64,000 bases of DNA from assembly GCF_002013895.1 (NCBI RefSeq), contig NZ_MAFQ01000012.1, positions 99,519-163,518 of the forward strand, in the 5' to 3' direction. Below are positions 1-9,166 of the stretch, piece by piece (the stretch's first letter is position 1; each line of letters opens with the position of its first letter). The notes beneath the pieces are model-generated. The model searched no databases. It was not told the origin of the DNA and saw only the letters and a list, made by a program, of their open reading frames with translations. The stretch is from Mycobacteroides franklinii (GTDB taxonomy: Bacteria; Actinomycetota; Actinomycetes; Mycobacteriales; Mycobacteriaceae). The position numbers and the translations under genes were made by a program.

Positions 1-1
1 G

Positions 2-316
2 CTTGAGGTGATCGAACACCGTGACGACGGCAGCATCATCGCGGCATCGGGCTTCGGCGCGGCGGCCGACTGGTACAAGAATGTTCGCAAGACACCCGAG
101 GTCACCGTTCAAGTCGGCAACCGGGTCCGCCGGGCACGGGCGATCACGCTATCCACCGAAGAGGGCGGTGACCTCATGGCGCACTACGCGATGAAACGCC
201 CGCGTTCGGCACGGCAACTAAGCCGCCTGATGGGTTTTGAGGTCGACGGCTCCGCGGAGGACTTTCGCGAGGTCGGCCGGGCCATTCCCTTCGTAAGGTT
301 CGTACCCGTCGCCTAG
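2..316 (+). CDS. Nitroreductase/deazaflavin (F420)-dependent oxidoreductase, 5'-truncated by the window
   Basis: The reading frame is open to the window edge, so only the C-terminal ~104 residues are visible and the true start lies upstream. The segment around residues 20-40 (ADWYKNVRKTPEVTVQVG) is typical of the Ddn-like family of small split-barrel proteins that use coenzyme F420 to reduce nitro compounds, quinones or similar acceptors. The family is usually about 130-150 residues, so roughly a third is missing. The following gene starts 92 bp downstream on the same strand. The family call is firm; the substrate cannot be told. Confidence 0.8.
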   Translation, partial: LEVIEHRDDGSIIAASGFGAAADWYKNVRKTPEVTVQVGNRVRRARAITLSTEEGGDLMAHYAMKRPRSARQLSRLMGFEVDGSAEDFREVGRAIPFVRFVPVA

Positions 317-408
317 CGGGGCTCTTCGCGCTTGCCAGGACGTGCTCAGTCTGTGCCCGTACACTCCGCGAACAACTGGATAGTGACGGATGCGGAGGGC
401 ATTGATCG

Positions 409-2280
409 ATGAAGACAGCGACCGACTGGGGAACCGAGCTATGGCGATCGCTGGTATGGATCGGTTGGGTCTGGCCGCTCACCGCGGCGGTCTTCGTGAC
501 CATCGCCTTCTTGATCATTCAGTTCACCCAGTGGGGACGCCAATTCTGGCGCATCACAGGCCAGTACTTCACCACCCGCGCGGGGCGGGGCGGCTTGGTT
601 CTGCTGGGGCTCGTGCTGCTCTCCGTGGTGGTCAATGTTCGCCTGTCGGTGGTATTCACCTATTACTACAACGACATGTCGGCGTCGATTCAGTACATCG
701 TCCAGGCGCTGGCGCGCGATGGCCAGGGTATGCCGGACGCGAAGGCATTCTTCTGGCTCAATATCCGGCGGTTCTGCCTTTTGGCAGGTATCAACATCGC
801 GGTCGTCGTAACTGACCTCTATCTGTTGCAGGCGTTCATCATTCGGTGGCGCGTGTGGCTCACCGACCGTATCTCCGTGGACTGGCTGTCGAAGCGGGCG
901 TTCTACCGATCGCGATTCATCGACAACACCATCGACAACCCGGATCAGCGAATTCAGGCTGATATCAACAATTTCGTCGCCATGTCGAGCGCGCCGGAGG
1001 CTTTGCAGAGCTCGTCGCTGCATCTCGCATTCGGCGCCGTCAACGCTTGCATCTCGCTGCCGTCGTTCACCATCATCCTGTGGGATCTGTCGGGTCCGCT
1101 GAATATCTTCGGATTTGAAATGCCCCGAGCGCTGGTGTTTCTTACCTATATCTACGTGATCGTGACCACGTTGATCGCCTTCCGGATCGGCCGCCCACTG
1201 ATCCGCAGGTACTTCCTCAACGAACGCCTCAACGCCATGTTCCGCTACGCACTGGTACGCCTGCGCGACACCTCGGAAAGCGTCGCCTTCTACCGCGGCG
1301 AAAAGGCCGAGTCCAAGCAACTCAAGGGCCGTTTCGACGCGATCATCGGCAACTTCTGGCAGCTGGTGTATCGGAGCATGGGTTTCACCGGCTGGAACTT
1401 TGCGGTGTCACAAACCGCGGCGGTTTTCAACTCCGTGTTGCAGGTGCCGCGGCTGATCGCGGGGCAGATCACCTACGGTGACGTGAGCCAGAGCGCCAGC
1501 GCATCCGCCCAACTGCAAACCTCTCTGTCGTTCTTCCGAAATGCCTATGACAACTTTGCCGCGTATCGCGCCACCGTCATGCGTCTGGACGGGCTGTTGC
1601 AAGCGGACGCACAGTCACGCGAACTGCCGATGCTCGAGCCCGGCGACCAGGAAGACGGCGTCACACTGCACAACATCTATGTCCGTAAGCCCAACGGCGA
1701 CAGTCTGATCGACGACCTCAACCTCAGCCTCACCGCGGGCGACGCACTGCTGATCAAGGGCCCGTCGGGCGGCGGCAAGACCACACTGCTGCGCTCACTG
1801 GCCGGACTGTGGCCGTACACCGACGGCGACTGGACCCGCCCCGGCGGCGAATACGAGACGCTGTTCTTATCGCAGATGCCCTACCTGCCGTTGGGCGATC
1901 TGCGTGCCGCGGTGAGCTACCCGGCGCCGTCCGGAACGTTCGCCGACGACGAACTGCGCGCCACTCTCGACAAGGTGGCACTCGGTCATTTGTCCGACCG
2001 GCTCGACGAGGAATCCGACTGGGCCAAGGTGCTGTCCCCCGGCGAGCAGCAGCGTGTCGCGTTCGCGCGCATCCTGCTCATCAAGCCCAAGGCGGTGTTC
2101 ATGGACGAGTCGACATCCTCACTGGACGAGGGCCTGGAATTCGCGCTCTACAGCCTCCTGCGCACCGAAGTGCCCAACTGCACACTCATCAGCGTCGGCC
2201 ACCGCAGCACCATCGATCAGCACCATGATCAGAAGCTGGTGCTGGAGGCCGAAGGTCAGTGGTCTCTGTCACCGCTATGA
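409..2280 (+). CDS. bacA: BacA/SbmA-like ABC transporter, fused permease and ATPase
   Basis: A 623-residue fusion. The N-terminal half carries several membrane segments (first near residues 20-45, others near 70-90 and 125-145). The C-terminal half is an ABC ATPase with Walker A GPSGGGKTTLL near residue 451, signature LSPGEQQRVAFARI near 542, Walker B KAVFMDES near 561, and the H-loop in SVGHRST. Length and architecture match M. tuberculosis Rv1819c (639 residues), which imports cobalamin and hydrophilic antimicrobial compounds across the inner membrane. A GGAGGG lies about 12 nt before the ATG. It is a single gene with no partner subunit nearby, consistent with a self-contained homodimer. 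The transported substrate here is inferred only from the homolog. Confidence 0.88.
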   Translation: MKTATDWGTELWRSLVWIGWVWPLTAAVFVTIAFLIIQFTQWGRQFWRITGQYFTTRAGRGGLVLLGLVLLSVVVNVRLSVVFTYYYNDMSASIQYIVQALARDGQGMPDAKAFFWLNIRRFCLLAGINIAVVVTDLYLLQAFIIRWRVWLTDRISVDWLSKRAFYRSRFIDNTIDNPDQRIQADINNFVAMSSAPEALQSSSLHLAFGAVNACISLPSFTIILWDLSGPLNIFGFEMPRALVFLTYIYVIVTTLIAFRIGRPLIRRYFLNERLNAMFRYALVRLRDTSESVAFYRGEKAESKQLKGRFDAIIGNFWQLVYRSMGFTGWNFAVSQTAAVFNSVLQVPRLIAGQITYGDVSQSASASAQLQTSLSFFRNAYDNFAAYRATVMRLDGLLQADAQSRELPMLEPGDQEDGVTLHNIYVRKPNGDSLIDDLNLSLTAGDALLIKGPSGGGKTTLLRSLAGLWPYTDGDWTRPGGEYETLFLSQMPYLPLGDLRAAVSYPAPSGTFADDELRATLDKVALGHLSDRLDEESDWAKVLSPGEQQRVAFARILLIKPKAVFMDESTSSLDEGLEFALYSLLRTEVPNCTLISVGHRSTIDQHHDQKLVLEAEGQWSLSPL

Positions 2281-2355
2281 GCCGGCGCGGGAATAAGCCG
2301 GGCCGAGTAGGCTTTGAATCGGTAGCTTCGTTAACTATCGCAAAAGGATGCATAT

Positions 2356-3396
2356 ATGGTCACCGTGTCGGCTTATGCCGCGACATCCGGTAAGGACCCT
2401 TTGGTTCCCACCACGATCGAGCGCCGTGAGGTCGGTCCGCACGATGTCTTCATCGACATCAAGTTCGCCGGTATCTGTCACTCCGATATCCACACCGTCC
2501 GCGACGAATGGGGCCGCGCCAACTACCCCATCGTCCCTGGTCACGAGATTGCCGGTGTCGTCACCGAGGTCGGCTCCGAGGTAACCAAGTTCAAGCCGGG
2601 CGATCACGCCGGCGTCGGCTGCTTCGTCAATTCCTGCCGTGAGTGTCCGAGCTGCGTCGCCGGGCTGGAACAGTTTTGCGAGCGCGGCATGGTCGGCACC
2701 TATGGCGCCAAGGATCGTGACGGCACCCAGACGCAGGGCGGGTACAGCCAGGCGGTCGTCGTCGACGAGAACTACGTGCTGCGTATCCCCGACAGCCTTC
2801 CCCTGGACGCAGCAGCCCCGCTGCTGTGCGCCGGTATCACCACCTTCTCGCCGCTGCGGCACTGGAACGCAGGCCCGGGCAAGCGCGTTGCCGTCGTCGG
2901 ACTCGGCGGCCTCGGCCACATGGCCGTAAAGCTGGGTAAGGCCATGGGCGCCGAGGTAACGGTGCTGAGCCAGTCGCTCAAGAAGATGGAAGACGGTCTG
3001 CGCCTGGGCGCCAGTCACTACTACGCGACTGCCGACCCGGACACCTTCAAGTCGCTGCGCAACAGCTTTGACCTCATCCTCAACACCGTGTCCTCGAACT
3101 TGGACATGGGCAAGTACCTGGGGCTGCTGGGTGTCGACGGCACCCTGGTGGAGCTGGGCCTGCCCGAGCACCCCATCGAGGTCCCCGGCTTTCCGTTGCT
3201 GACCAACAGGCGCAGCATCTCAGGTTCGTTGATCGGCGGTATCCCGGAAACCCAAGAGATGCTTGACTTCTGCGCCAAGCATGGCATCGGTTCCGAGATC
3301 GAGGTCATCGATGCCTCGTACATCAACGAGGCCTACGAGCGCGTGGTGGCCAGCGATGTGCGGTACCGCTTCGTGATCGACACCGCCACTTTGTAA
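2356..3396 (+). CDS. adhC: Zinc-dependent alcohol dehydrogenase AdhC
   Basis: A 346-residue medium-chain dehydrogenase/reductase of the cinnamyl-alcohol/YahK type, the same length as M. tuberculosis AdhC (Rv3045). It should interconvert alcohols and aldehydes with NADP(H). Catalytic zinc ligands are visible as Cys41-His42 (GICHSD) and His63-Glu64 (PGHE). The structural zinc cluster is Cys94, Cys97, Cys100 and Cys108, and the Rossmann motif GLGGLGHMAV follows in the second half. AAAAGGA sits about 8 nt before the ATG. It is followed by a flavin monooxygenase gene and, further on, a DUF3349 gene and nrdF2, an order reminiscent of Rv3045-Rv3048c. Confidence 0.92.
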   Translation: MVTVSAYAATSGKDPLVPTTIERREVGPHDVFIDIKFAGICHSDIHTVRDEWGRANYPIVPGHEIAGVVTEVGSEVTKFKPGDHAGVGCFVNSCRECPSCVAGLEQFCERGMVGTYGAKDRDGTQTQGGYSQAVVVDENYVLRIPDSLPLDAAAPLLCAGITTFSPLRHWNAGPGKRVAVVGLGGLGHMAVKLGKAMGAEVTVLSQSLKKMEDGLRLGASHYYATADPDTFKSLRNSFDLILNTVSSNLDMGKYLGLLGVDGTLVELGLPEHPIEVPGFPLLTNRRSISGSLIGGIPETQEMLDFCAKHGIGSEIEVIDASYINEAYERVVASDVRYRFVIDTATL

Positions 3397-3452
3397 GTTT
3401 CATCCCGAGTACAACCGGTGACTGATGTCGTCGGGGTGCCGATGCTGAGGGG

Positions 3453-4904
3453 ATGACACGCGTCATCCGTTTCAACGCGTTCGACATGAATTGCGTTGCA
3501 CACCAATCCCCCGGCCTATGGCGGCACCCCGATGACCAGTCCTGGCGGTATAAGGATCTGTCCTATTGGACAAACCTGGCCGAGCTGCTCGAACGTGGCC
3601 GTTTCGACGGACTGTTCATCGCCGATGTGCTTGGCACCTACGACATCTACGACGCCAGCGATGAGGCGGCCATCCGACAGGCCGCGCAGATCCCGGTCGC
3701 CGATCCCCTGCTCTTGGTCTCGGCGATGGCGCTGGTCACCGAACACCTCGGCTTCGGCGTCACCACGGGTACCGGATTCGAGCATCCATATCCGTTCGCG
3801 CGCAGGCTATCCACCCTCGACCACCTCACCGGCGGGCGGGTCGGATGGAACGTGGTCACCGGGTACCTGCCCGCCGCGGCCCGCAATATGGGTCAAACCG
3901 ACCAGCCCGCGCACGACGCGCGATACGACCACGCCGATGAGTACCTCGAGGTGCTCTACAAGCTGTGGGAAGGCTCATGGGAGGACGACGCGGTCGTCCG
4001 CGATGCCGTGCGTGGTGTCTTCACCGATCCCGCGAAGGTGCACCACATCGGCCACGAGGGAACGCATTTCACCGTTCCCGGGGTGCATCTGGTGGAACCG
4101 TCACCGCAACGCACTCCGGTGATCTATCAGGCCGGCTCCTCGCCGCGCGGGGTGCGTTTCGCCGCGGAGAATGCCGAGGCGGTGTTCACCGCGGCTCCCA
4201 CCAAGGAGCTGTTGCGCCAGACGGTCAGCACGATCCGTCGCGAACTGGAGCTTGCCGGACGAGATCCATACTCCGCCAAGATATTCAACCTCACGACGGT
4301 GGTCACCGGAGAGAATTCCGAAGCGGCGCATGCCAAGCACCGCGAGCTGCTGAGCTACGGCAGCGCCGAAGGCGCGCTGGTGTTCATGTCCGGCTGGATG
4401 GGCGTGGACCTGGCCCGCTACGGCCTTGACGAACCGATCGGAAACGTGGACTCCAACGCCATCCTGTCGGCGGTCGCGGCATTTCAGGCCGCCACCGCCG
4501 ATGGCCGGGAATGGACGGTGCGTGATATCGCCGAGTGGGGCGAGATCGGTGGGATGGGACCACGTGTCGTCGGCTCCGGCACCGAGGTGGCAGACACCCT
4601 GCAGGAGTGGGTGGAGGAAACCGATGTCGACGGCTTCAATCTGGCCTATGCGATTACGCCCGGCACCTTCGAGGACTTCATCGAGTACGTGGTACCGGTG
4701 CTGACCGCACGTGGCGCCTATCAAAATTCTTATACACCAGGAACATTGCGGCACAAGCTGCTGGGCAATGGCGATCGCCTACCGGAGGAACATCGGGGCG
4801 CCAAGTACCGGATCGGTGGCCCGCTGTCGACGATCATCGATCGGCCGTCCACCGTGCCGTCGTCGTCGGGGTCCACGGCGCCGGCACCGACGTCCGGGCG
4901 GTAG
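3453..4904 (+). CDS. LLM-class flavin-dependent monooxygenase (NtaA/SnaA/DszA type)
   Basis: A 483-residue protein of the two-component FMNH2-dependent monooxygenase family (nitrilotriacetate, pristinamycin and dibenzothiophene-sulfone monooxygenases). Family features are an RFDGLFIAD segment near residue 50, a GRVGWNVVTG motif near 128, and VIYQAGSSPRG near 225. It would need reduced FMN from a separate flavin reductase; none is adjacent, although an FMN reductase gene lies at 36.5 kb. The start is an ATG 56 bp after adhC, so the two may be co-transcribed. The last ~20 residues are a Ser/Thr/Pro-rich tail. The substrate is unknown. Confidence 0.87.
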   Translation: MTRVIRFNAFDMNCVAHQSPGLWRHPDDQSWRYKDLSYWTNLAELLERGRFDGLFIADVLGTYDIYDASDEAAIRQAAQIPVADPLLLVSAMALVTEHLGFGVTTGTGFEHPYPFARRLSTLDHLTGGRVGWNVVTGYLPAAARNMGQTDQPAHDARYDHADEYLEVLYKLWEGSWEDDAVVRDAVRGVFTDPAKVHHIGHEGTHFTVPGVHLVEPSPQRTPVIYQAGSSPRGVRFAAENAEAVFTAAPTKELLRQTVSTIRRELELAGRDPYSAKIFNLTTVVTGENSEAAHAKHRELLSYGSAEGALVFMSGWMGVDLARYGLDEPIGNVDSNAILSAVAAFQAATADGREWTVRDIAEWGEIGGMGPRVVGSGTEVADTLQEWVEETDVDGFNLAYAITPGTFEDFIEYVVPVLTARGAYQNSYTPGTLRHKLLGNGDRLPEEHRGAKYRIGGPLSTIIDRPSTVPSSSGSTAPAPTSGR

Positions 4905-4948
4905 AAACTCCTGTACCGGTCACTGCCCGCGGGGGTAGATTTCCGTGC

Positions 4949-5443
4949 ATGACGAAGGGGGCGCAGCGCCTGCTCATCGCCTGCGCGGCGATGCTGTGCC
5001 TGATGCCCACGAGCCCCTCTCGCGCTGCGGCCCAACCACCACCGGGCTTCCCCGACCTCAGCGGTCTGCCCGCCGTCGACGCGGACCAGTACCGCAGTTA
5101 CACCGGATACTCATTCATCACACCCGATGGACTGGTCTGTTTCGGGCGCGGTCGGTACCCCTACTACAGCGTGGGATGCGCTGGGACGACGGTCGGCTCG
5201 AATCGTGCGATCCTCGATATGAGCACCTACGCGCGCAGAGACGATTTACCCGCGACGATCTACGCCAGCCCGGTCGCCGAGAGTCCTACTGGCGTACGGC
5301 AACTGCCTATCAATCACACCATCCAGATGACGGCAGATGTCGTCTGCGCCGTGGTGGAACTGGCGATTACGGCGTGTGTTCTCGATTCTTCGTCCCAGAC
5401 ACACGGATTCGTGATGAGCCCAGAACGCAACTGGGCGTTCTAG
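4949..5443 (+). CDS. Secreted protein of unknown function (FPDL/TPDG family)
   Basis: A 164-residue protein starting at an ATG after the monooxygenase gene; a longer frame exists upstream but overlaps that gene. Residues 1-28 form a clear signal peptide (basic start, LLIACAAMLCLM core, Ala-Ala-Ala near the cleavage site). The mature part opens with GFPDLSGL, contains SFITPDGLVC and pairs of cysteines, and ends with SQTHGFVMSPERNWAF. The same opening and ending recur in the protein at 30744-31286, and the opening recurs in the broken copy at 30491-30706, so these are paralogs. The function is unknown. It is probably exported and disulfide-bonded. Confidence 0.8.
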   Translation: MTKGAQRLLIACAAMLCLMPTSPSRAAAQPPPGFPDLSGLPAVDADQYRSYTGYSFITPDGLVCFGRGRYPYYSVGCAGTTVGSNRAILDMSTYARRDDLPATIYASPVAESPTGVRQLPINHTIQMTADVVCAVVELAITACVLDSSSQTHGFVMSPERNWAF

Positions 5444-5773
5444 TTACGCGTTGAGTGCGGTGGCGTCCACACCCGCGAGCGGCCAGCCGCCGGCTGCCAG
5501 GCGGGAGGCGACACGCGAAATGTCTTGAGTGGTCGGCTCGTCCTTGGTCACATCCGAGATGAACTTCTCGATCTCGTCCTTGCTCACCACACCATCGACC
5601 TGAGCGGCCGACTGGGGGTCGGTCAGCTTGGCGACGACTTCCTTGACCTGCTCCTCGGTCAGCGTGCGGCGCAGCAGCGCCAGCAGCGGAAACCGATCAA
5701 TGGGGGGAACGCCCTCCGGGTATCCCGCAGACAGCCAGGAAACAATCGAACCAATAATCGATGTGCTCGTCAC
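5444..5773 (-). CDS. DUF3349 family protein (Rv3046c-like)
   Basis: A 109-residue acidic, helical protein starting at a GTG. The GYPEGVPPIDRFPLLALLRR segment is characteristic of the mycobacterial DUF3349 family, small conserved proteins that in M. tuberculosis include Rv3046c, a neighbour of adhC and nrdF2. The same neighbourhood is kept here. Its stop directly follows the end of the convergent secreted-protein gene. No enzyme motif is visible and the role is unknown. Confidence 0.8.
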   Translation of the reverse strand: MTSTSIIGSIVSWLSAGYPEGVPPIDRFPLLALLRRTLTEEQVKEVVAKLTDPQSAAQVDGVVSKDEIEKFISDVTKDEPTTQDISRVASRLAAGGWPLAGVDATALNA

Positions 5774-5823
5774 GGTAATAGTGTCCCTGCAGCAGGTTCA
5801 CAGCGCGAGGTGACATGAGCACA

Positions 5824-5855
5824 GTTCACCGGTCGTTCATTTGCACCCGGTGAAC
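5824..5855. terminator. Inverted repeat between nrdF2 and the DUF3349 gene
   Basis: Perfect 9-bp arms GTTCACCGG and CCGGTGAAC are separated by 14 nt. It lies downstream of nrdF2 and upstream of the DUF3349 start, both read leftward. It could end nrdF2 transcription or be an operator for the downstream gene. There is no T-tract. Confidence 0.4.
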
Positions 5856-5860
5856 AGACA

Positions 5861-5898
5861 CTTAGCGCACGCCTGACCTGCGATTTGCGCGCGCTAAG
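5861..5898 (-). terminator. Inverted repeat just after nrdF2
   Basis: Arms CTTAGCGC and GCGCTAAG are separated by 22 nt, beginning about 24 nt past the nrdF2 stop. This is a plausible factor-independent or attenuating hairpin, weakened by the long loop and lack of a T-run. Confidence 0.4.
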
Positions 5899-5921
5899 CG
5901 CCTGTTGAGCAGGAACGGACG

Positions 5922-6896
5922 TCAGAAGTTCCAGTCCTCGTCTTCGGTGTTCACGGCCTTGCCGATGACGTAGCTGGAACCGGACCCGGAGAAGAAGTCG
6001 TGGTTCTCGTCGGCGTTCGGTGACAGCGCCGACAGGATCGCCGGGTTCACGTCGGTCTCCTCGCGCGGGAACAGCGCCTCATAACCCAGGTTCATCAGGG
6101 CCTTGTTGGCGTTGTAGCGCAGGAACTTCTTGACGTCCTCGGTGAGGCCGACCTCGTCGTAAAGGTCTTCGGTGTAATCGGTCTCGTTCTCGTACAGCTC
6201 GTAGAGCAGGTCGTACGTGTATTCCTTGATCTCGGCGCGCTTGGCCTCATCGACGCGCTCCAGACCGCGCTGGAACTTGTAGCCGATGTAGTACCCGTGC
6301 ACGGCCTCGTCGCGGATGATGAGCCGAATCATGTCGGCGGTGTTGGTGAGCTTGGCGCGGCTGGACCAGTACATCGGAAGGTAGAAGCCGGAGTAGAACA
6401 GGAAGCTCTCCAGCAAGGTCGAGGCAACCTTGCGCTTGAGTGGCTCATCCCCCCGGTAGTACTCCATGACGATCTCGGCCTTGCGTTGCAGGTTCGGGTT
6501 CTCCTCCGACCAGCGGAACGCGTCATCGATGTCCCGCGTGGAGCACAGCGTCGAGAAGATCGAACTGTAACTCTTGGCGTGCACCGACTCCATGAACGCG
6601 ATGTTGGTGTACACCGCTTCTTCGTGCGGAGTGATCGCATCGGGGATCAGGCTGACCGCGCCGACGGTGCCCTGAATGGTGTCCAGCAGCGTCAGGCCCG
6701 TGAAAACCCGCATCGTCAACTGCTTTTCGTGATCCGTGAGGGTGTTCCACGACGGTATGTCATTGGACACCGGCACCTTTTCGGGCAGCCAGAAGTTACC
6801 GGTGAGCCTGTCCCAGACCTCGGCATCCTTCTCATCGGGAACCCGGTTCCAGTTGATCGCCGAGACGCGGCTGACCAGCTTAAGTTTTTCACTCAC
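5922..6896 (-). CDS. nrdF2: Class Ib ribonucleotide reductase small (radical) subunit NrdF2
   Basis: This subunit forms the dimetal-tyrosyl radical used by NrdE to reduce ribonucleoside diphosphates. Characteristic blocks include NFWLPEKVPVSNDIPSW near the start, the metal-binding helices with EEAVYTNIAFMESVHAKSY and IIRDEAVHGYYIGY, and the C-terminal tail ending in acidic residues plus a Trp/Phe that docks into NrdE. A longer frame reaches 6920. A GTG at 6896 preceded 7 nt upstream by AGGAG gives 324 residues, the length I recall for M. tuberculosis NrdF2, so I place the start there. Unusually, the partner genes nrdHIE lie about 24.7 kb away. Confidence 0.95.
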   Translation of the reverse strand: MSEKLKLVSRVSAINWNRVPDEKDAEVWDRLTGNFWLPEKVPVSNDIPSWNTLTDHEKQLTMRVFTGLTLLDTIQGTVGAVSLIPDAITPHEEAVYTNIAFMESVHAKSYSSIFSTLCSTRDIDDAFRWSEENPNLQRKAEIVMEYYRGDEPLKRKVASTLLESFLFYSGFYLPMYWSSRAKLTNTADMIRLIIRDEAVHGYYIGYKFQRGLERVDEAKRAEIKEYTYDLLYELYENETDYTEDLYDEVGLTEDVKKFLRYNANKALMNLGYEALFPREETDVNPAILSALSPNADENHDFFSGSGSSYVIGKAVNTEDEDWNF

Positions 6897-6953
6897 GAGA
6901 CCACTCCTGGAGAACGTCAAACAGATTCGCGGGATTCGCTGACTGTGCCACAG

Positions 6954-6969
6954 ACACTACCCCTGGGGT
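6954..6969. promoter_or_regulatory. Degenerate NrdR-box-like site upstream of nrdF2
   Basis: The left half ACACTA matches the NrdR half-site exactly. The right half TGGGGT matches TAGTGT at 4 of 6 positions. It lies 58 bp upstream of the proposed nrdF2 start. A better copy stands before nrdH (34680-34695). Confidence 0.45.
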
Positions 6970-7044
6970 GAGACATCACGGCGCAACACAACGTGTTGTG
7001 GTTAAGCGTGTCGAGCCCAATCGCAAGAATCTCCAGTGACGCAA

Positions 7045-7062
7045 ACTTGACACGTGTAAAGT
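7045..7062. promoter_or_regulatory. ACTTGACA-type operator before an SDR gene
   Basis: The 18-bp near-palindrome ACTTGACACGTGTAAAGT (8 of 9 arm positions match) ends 8 nt before the SDR ATG. The left half is the same ACTTGACA that opens the operators at 41181-41204 and 53849-53867, suggesting related TetR-type regulation. TTGACA may also be the -35 element. Confidence 0.5.
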
Positions 7063-7070
7063 CCGTGGTC

Positions 7071-7937
7071 ATGGGCTCATCCAGGGACAAGATCTACGGG
7101 AAAACTATCGCCATCACCGGTGCCGCACGCGGGATCGGATACGCCACCGCCACCGCACTGCTGCGCCGGGGCGCCCGGGTGGTGATCGGCGACCGTGATG
7201 TCGAGGCGCTCGCAGCCGCCGTCGAGGGCCTCAAGGAAGAAGGAAACGTCGACGCCCATCCCGTGGACGTGACCGACCCCGCCTCGTTCAAGCGATTCCT
7301 GGAGGCTGCCGGCGCCGGCGGCTCGGTCGACGTTCTCATCAACAATGCGGGCGTCATGCCGATTGGGCCGTTCCTGTCCACGAGCGACGGCGCGATCCGC
7401 TCGATGCTGGAGGTCAATCTGTACGGCGTCATCAACGGGTGTCGCCTGGCGCTTCCCGAGATGGTGGCGCGCCGTGGCGGCCAGATCGTCAACATCGCAT
7501 CCGTGGCCGGCCTCATGGCGGCACCCGGCATGGCGGTATACAACGCATCCAAGTTCGGCGTGGTCGGCCTGTCCCGCGCGCTGAGCGACGAGTTCGCACC
7601 GCAAGGAGTCCAGGTCAGCGCCGTACTGCCGACCTTTACCAACACCGAACTGATCGCCGGCACTGATTCGACAGGTGCGCAGAAACCCGTCGAACCCGAA
7701 GACATCGCCGCAGCCGTGGTGCGGATCATCGAGAAGCCGCGTGTCCAGGTCACGGTCCCGAAGCCGCTCGGCGCGGTGACCACGATCGTCAATTCGCTGC
7801 CCACCACGGTGCGCCGATTCATGAGTAAGAAGGCCGGAACCGACCGCGTGTTCCTCGATATCGACACCAACGCACGCAGCGCGTACGAGAACCGTGCCGG
7901 TTCGAGCCTGGGTGTGACCAAACCCGACGGCGAATAG
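7071..7937 (+). CDS. Short-chain dehydrogenase/reductase
   Basis: A 288-residue classical SDR. It has the NAD(P) motif TGAARGIGYA near residue 18, NNAGV in the middle, and the active-site pair YNASK preceded by a Ser in NIASVAG. The ORF can be extended to 6993, but the ATG at 7071 gives normal SDR length and sits just after the palindrome at 7045-7062. Residues ~230-288 form a C-terminal extension rich in basic residues (RRFMSKKAG), as in several mycobacterial SDRs. The substrate is unknown. It is followed 29 bp later by a geranylgeranyl-reductase-like gene, probably in one transcript. Confidence 0.85.
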   Translation: MGSSRDKIYGKTIAITGAARGIGYATATALLRRGARVVIGDRDVEALAAAVEGLKEEGNVDAHPVDVTDPASFKRFLEAAGAGGSVDVLINNAGVMPIGPFLSTSDGAIRSMLEVNLYGVINGCRLALPEMVARRGGQIVNIASVAGLMAAPGMAVYNASKFGVVGLSRALSDEFAPQGVQVSAVLPTFTNTELIAGTDSTGAQKPVEPEDIAAAVVRIIEKPRVQVTVPKPLGAVTTIVNSLPTTVRRFMSKKAGTDRVFLDIDTNARSAYENRAGSSLGVTKPDGE

Positions 7938-7966
7938 ACCCGCTCGCGGCCCTTACTATTTGATAT

Positions 7967-9160
7967 GTGAGCGAGAAGCACTACGACATTGCGGTAGTCG
8001 GCGGGGGCCCGGCCGGGTCATCTGCGGCCTGGCAGGCCGCCCGCACGGGCGCCAGCGTGGTGCTCGTCGACAAGGCCGAGTTCCCGCGGGATAAGCCGTG
8101 CGGCGACGGGTTGACCGCCCGCGCGGTGAGCTACCTGCAGAAGATGGGCCTGGCCAATGAGGTCGCCCAGTTCCATCGCGTCGACGGTGTGCGCGTCGAC
8201 AGCGGCACTGTTTGGGAGCTCACCTTCCCCAAGCGTCCCGGCATGCCCGATCACGGGCATGTCGTGCGCCGCCCCGAGCTGGACACCCTGCTACTCAAGC
8301 ACGCCGAGTCCGCGGGCGTCGAAGTACGCCAGTCCACCGAGGCAGTCGGTCCGATCGGCGATGGCAATCTGGTCAAGGGCATTGAGGTCAAGACCGCCAA
8401 TGGATCGCGCGAGACCATCTCGGCCGACGCGGTGATCGTCGCCGACGGTGCCTACTCCCCCGTCAAGCGCGCGATGAACATCGACTCGGAGGTCAAGGGA
8501 TACACCGCGATTGCGATCCGTGCCGAGATGGAGGCCAACCGCGAAGACTCCAACATGCTCGACATCGACCTGCGGTTGCACCATAAGAATGACGCGCTGA
8601 TCGGGTACGGCTGGGTTTTCCCGCTCGGCGCGGGACGAATCAATATCGGCATCGGCTACGTCAACAGCTACAAGAAGTGGCAGGACGTCAACGCCGCACA
8701 GGTTCTCGATACCTATATGAAGAAGCTGCCGCGCGAGTGGGAGTTGCCCGATCTTGCCGAGCTGCGCAAGAACAAGGGTGTGCGCGCCTGGCGCCTGCCC
8801 ATGGGATTCACCGCGTGGCCGCCCTGGCGCCCGGGTGTGCTGTTCGCCGGTGACGCACTGGGCGCGGGCAAGCCGGTCAGTGGTGCCGGCATCTCCAAGG
8901 CTCTCGAATCCGGCTTGGCCGCAGGCGAATGCGCGGTGGCGGCATTGCAGAACGCCGGCCCGCAGGACTTCACCAACTACCAGCAGCGGATGAACGACGC
9001 CTGGGGCCGGGAATACCGGCGCGGACGGATCATGCACCGAGCGCTGGGCAATCCGTGGCTGTGCGACAAGGGCATCAAGCTGATGGACAACGCGACGTTC
9101 CGCGACAACCTGCTCAAGACCTTGTACAAGCGGGCCCAAAGCCCCGGCCACAAGCACTGA
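7967..9160 (+). CDS. Geranylgeranyl-reductase-family FAD-dependent oxidoreductase
   Basis: A 397-residue flavoprotein. It opens with the FAD-binding motif VVGGGPAGSSAA (residues 10-21), followed by FPRDKPCGDGL, which is diagnostic of the geranylgeranyl reductase/digeranylglycerophospholipid reductase family. The second FAD motif GVLFAGDALGAGKPVSGAGI lies near residue 290. Family members saturate isoprenoid double bonds; M. tuberculosis MenJ (Rv0561c) acts on menaquinone. Whether this copy is MenJ itself or a paralog cannot be decided here, as the usual menaquinone neighbours are absent. It starts at a GTG. Confidence 0.87.
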   Translation: MSEKHYDIAVVGGGPAGSSAAWQAARTGASVVLVDKAEFPRDKPCGDGLTARAVSYLQKMGLANEVAQFHRVDGVRVDSGTVWELTFPKRPGMPDHGHVVRRPELDTLLLKHAESAGVEVRQSTEAVGPIGDGNLVKGIEVKTANGSRETISADAVIVADGAYSPVKRAMNIDSEVKGYTAIAIRAEMEANREDSNMLDIDLRLHHKNDALIGYGWVFPLGAGRINIGIGYVNSYKKWQDVNAAQVLDTYMKKLPREWELPDLAELRKNKGVRAWRLPMGFTAWPPWRPGVLFAGDALGAGKPVSGAGISKALESGLAAGECAVAALQNAGPQDFTNYQQRMNDAWGREYRRGRIMHRALGNPWLCDKGIKLMDNATFRDNLLKTLYKRAQSPGHKH

Positions 9161-9166
9161 TCCGCG

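Noticed and set aside
439..1320. 293-codon leftward frame opposite the BacA-like gene
   Set aside because: Antisense shadow rich in Arg/His/Gln; no motif.
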